DNA of 64,000 nt from Antedon bifida. Taxonomy: Eukaryota; Echinodermata; Crinoidea; Comatulida; Antedonidae. The DNA lies in contig OY727103.1 of NCBI GenBank assembly GCA_963402885.1, positions 15,588,085 through 15,652,084 on the forward strand, read 5' to 3'. Both the position numbers and the translations under genes were made by a program. Below, one piece after another: positions 61,501 through 64,000 of this stretch (the first letter of the stretch is position 1; every line of letters begins with the position of its first letter). A model generated the notes under the pieces. It was not told the DNA's origin. It did no database searches and saw nothing but the letters and a program-made list of their open reading frames with translations.

Positions 61501-62165
61501 TCTTCTGATCATCACCTGGTAATGACCAGTAAATATTAAATAAGGATTATACTATGGATAATTTATATTAAACTTTTAATTTGACCGACTTTTACCAACT
61601 AGTTTTCCAAATAATGTCAAAGGAATAGAAGTGAATCTGATGTATTTCTGCCAAGCTACCATTTGGGAGCTTTAAAGTGCTAGAGATGGAGCGGTGACAA
61701 TGGTTTCTCCACAGTACATCATCTTCAATTTACTTTCAGTATTTTAAACTTTGTGTAAAGCTCATTAGATCTACAGAGTTTGAGAGACAATATTAATGTA
61801 ACAACAATTAATATTTCTAAATATACATTCTGAGCGACAGTGCAATCATATTTAAGTGTTTTAGGTTTTTTCTATTTAATGAAAAACAAAATCAGCTGCG
61901 AAGAAGTTAAAAATAGAAAAGTATTACCAATAAGAATGAGAATATAATCAATGTAGATGGAAGCAAAGTATTTATATAAAATGATGACAATCTGAATAAG
62001 TAATGATGTTCCTTTTCCTCCCACTAATGATAAAATAACATATGATGATATATGTTCGAAAAACAATTTGCAAAGTGGATCAATGGATCATCTTAAAAAC
62101 AAGATTACGAACAACTACATTAGAACATACAAAATACTATAGGAAAGGAGTTGAAGTACGTACGT
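58534..62165. other. Intergenic or distal DAG1 upstream region
   Basis: AT-rich DNA without a recognisable gene. The open frame at 58965-59216 has no domain and no splice support. A 15-bp tandem repeat lies at 60719-60808. Confidence 0.45.
60719..60808 (+). repeat. 15-bp tandem repeat
   Basis: About six degenerate units of the form ATGTCACACNTCTTG / ATGTTANANATCCTG. The 15-base period is a multiple of three, so it creates repetitive open frames on both strands that are not evidence of a gene. Confidence 0.8.
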
Positions 62166-62336
62166 AACAAAGTGGTTTAGGAAACTTGCCTATCTCACAC
62201 AAAGACTAGGTTCAAATCTACTCCCTGTACTTAGTTGAAAGGTATTAAGGGGGATAAGGCAGCCCCTACCACATAATGCTGAGGCTTACAGTATTAATAC
62301 ACCCAACGTTCAGAATAAATACAGCACTTACCTATA
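62166..62336 (+). mobile_element. tRNA-derived SINE
   Basis: The A-box-like AGTGGTTTAGGA (62171-62182) and B-box GGTTCAAATCT (62209-62219) are at tRNA spacing. The body contains GGGGATAAGGCAGCC, CCACATAATGCTGAGG and TTCAGAATAAATACAGC, shared with the truncated copy at 19890-20025. The tail is CTTACCTATACC. Confidence 0.75.
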
Positions 62337-63928
62337 CCTTGTTACAGTATACTTTACTGTATTACAGTAACAGTAACTACAATACAAAGGTTTTAGTAAA
62401 AGTGCTACAGTAACTAAATAAAAGCAGTGTAAACAGTGCAACACAAAAGACAAGTGTTAAACTACTAGTTTTAACAAAAGCTTATTTGACACAGATCCTA
62501 CCCTCTAGGCTAAAGCAGGTTAGGCTAGGCAGCTGATCAAATTAAGTATTTAATTATGCATGCAGTCCATCACAATTTACCTTGCATAAATTAAAAAGAA
62601 CCATCCACAGCCAGAACAGCTTTGTTTGGACGAACGTGTTATACGCTTATGATGATTAATGCCGGGTGAATAGGAACGGATTGTATGTGTGTAATGAAAT
62701 GTCATGTATCGTCTAACAGGAAATTAATTTCCACCAATCTTGGGAAAATAGAACGAATGATAAACTAGAAAAATAAGGATTTTATTGTTTTTCAGGTAGA
62801 GAAATCTGATCGTTTTTCCGTCCTCCTGTGGGGAATAAGTAAATATGTGGAACAGGTGTTGTTTCATGATCATTTTCAAACCAGGTTAATATTGTACACT
62901 AAATATAAAGACATTTTATTACTTTGGTTTTTAAATTTGTCAGTTTAAACCTACTTTCACATGGAAAGTATACTTGAAACTTTTCAAAATAATTGGAAAG
63001 ATGTAGTTAATTCCTAAACAATGGCACAGAACCATTTTAAAATTGTAAAGGTCAAAGTTGAAGGAAATGTTGAGCCAATGTTTATGCGAGTAAAGGTTTC
63101 AGAAAGTTTAGAATCTACGCTTTTAAAAAGACCTCGAGATGGCTGGAAATTGTAAAAATGTATTATCGTTCTTTATCATCATAATCATTCATCGTTTCTG
63201 TTTGATCAAACTGCACGACAGTAGCAGGAAGGCTATTATTGTCTGGGGACAAGGGCACTAATCTAGTTTCCTAATGTCAAATTAGTTTCCCCATACGTCA
63301 TCTTCTAACCCCCTTCCCAATTTGCATTTTATAGGTAACATCCTTCATTCACTTAGACAGGAGCTAACCACTTTAATATAGGTCACCCTCTAAATATAAA
63401 CCACAACCTCTAATTAAAAACCATCTAACATTTATTATGATTGAACCTCAACTACCAAACTCATGAATCATTAAATAGAGGTATGTCTGTTTATCATTTA
63501 ATAAGCAACAAAAATTTACTAAGTTCTTACTATTCTCGTTCTATTCTATTTTATCAACGTTTGTCAATGATGTCATTGTTACGTTGTCCAAAATTTGTTT
63601 CTTACTTTTATATTTTTTTGATAATATAGGGTTTTCTTTTAAACTTCTCATTTACGAACTTTCTAAAGCTTTTTCTACACTATCAAACTTTAGGTGACAA
63701 CAAAATGTGTCCATATATGGACATGATGATGTCACATCACTAACTAAAAATCCATGTTTTAACTTCCTTTGTGAGGAATGATTTAACTCAAATGCAATTT
63801 TATCTCTCAAACATACAGATGAAACTCAATCCAACATATCTTCAATTATAATCCATGTTGCAGCAGAAGGATTTTGCATCGGAGATAAACCTCACGTTCA
63901 ATTCACCTAATTCGTACAAGAAATAAAT
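62337..63928. other. Intergenic region, no gene seen
   Basis: AT-rich DNA with a truncated MITE family 1 copy at 63666-63745. No convincing reading frame or RNA gene was recognised. Confidence 0.45.
63666..63745. mobile_element. MITE family 1, left half only
   Basis: Left end AAGCTTTTTCTACACTATCA follows TA. The CATATATGGACATGATGATG interior is present. The sequence then leaves the family before the right terminus. Confidence 0.7.
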
Positions 63929-63983
63929 AATGGCGACAACGCTCAAATGGTTAGAAACATTTAGCCAGAACATAATCATCAAC
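63929..63983 (+). CDS. Possible first coding exon at the window edge
   Basis: ATGGCGACAACGCTC opens MATTLKWLETFSQNIIIN, ending at a possible donor (AACG then GTAATT). The start has G at +4 but an AT-rich upstream context. It is too short to identify, and the rest would lie outside the window. The open frame may be chance. Confidence 0.2.
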
Positions 63984-64000
63984 GGTAATTGTGCAGTTTT

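Overview
The window looks like nuclear DNA of a marine invertebrate deuterostome, most likely an echinoderm (possibly a crinoid). It is AT-rich and has short exons with GT/AG introns. The spliced proteins resemble vertebrate orthologues. The non-coding DNA is full of tRNA-derived SINEs and small MITEs, and the palindromic word TAGGCCTA is common. No prokaryotic, plasmid or phage features are visible. The species assignment is inference.

Five genes can be spliced with confidence, and a few weaker loci accompany them. On the left are LAMTOR5 (+, 317-1025, complete, 91 aa) and an unnamed ankyrin-repeat/coiled-coil protein (+, 6393-10473, three exons, 341 aa). In the middle are an SLC41-family Mg2+ transporter (-, 16467-24207, nine coding exons, 502 aa) and a small single-pass membrane protein (+, 25830-26580). 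That small gene runs tail-to-tail into glycerate kinase GLYCTK (-, 26691-29165, four exons, 531 aa). On the right is dystroglycan DAG1 (-, 47595-55642, two coding exons, 885 aa), which keeps the alpha/beta cleavage site, the transmembrane helix and the C-terminal WW-binding PPPY. Weaker loci are a minus-strand gene whose last two exons are clear (38132-38562), a possible signal-peptide exon (41576-41661), a possible spliced non-coding transcript divergent from GLYCTK (about 29900-32000), and a possible first exon at the right edge (63929).

The region 31.4-37.0 kb is a cluster of three unrelated minisatellites with 39-, 96- and 28/33-bp units. The third is interrupted by a 179-bp Harbinger-like MITE with a TTA target duplication. 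Other arrays are a 44-bp x3 repeat (15.2 kb), a 15-bp repeat (60.7 kb) and an 89-bp x5 repeat (58.1-58.5 kb). An 825-bp Harbinger-like element with TAA duplications lies at 42575-43399. At least six copies of a roughly 155-bp TA-flanked MITE are scattered across the window.

The genes do not form a shared pathway, which is normal for an animal locus. LAMTOR5 acts at the lysosome in mTORC1 signalling, SLC41 in Mg2+ transport, GLYCTK in serine/fructose catabolism, and DAG1 in matrix adhesion. I found no convincing new multi-gene system. The best leads are a frame-shifting small exon in the small membrane-protein gene, the Cys/His cluster of the ankyrin protein, the minus-strand gene of unknown family near 38 kb, and the 96-bp array carrying a CRE half-site in each unit.
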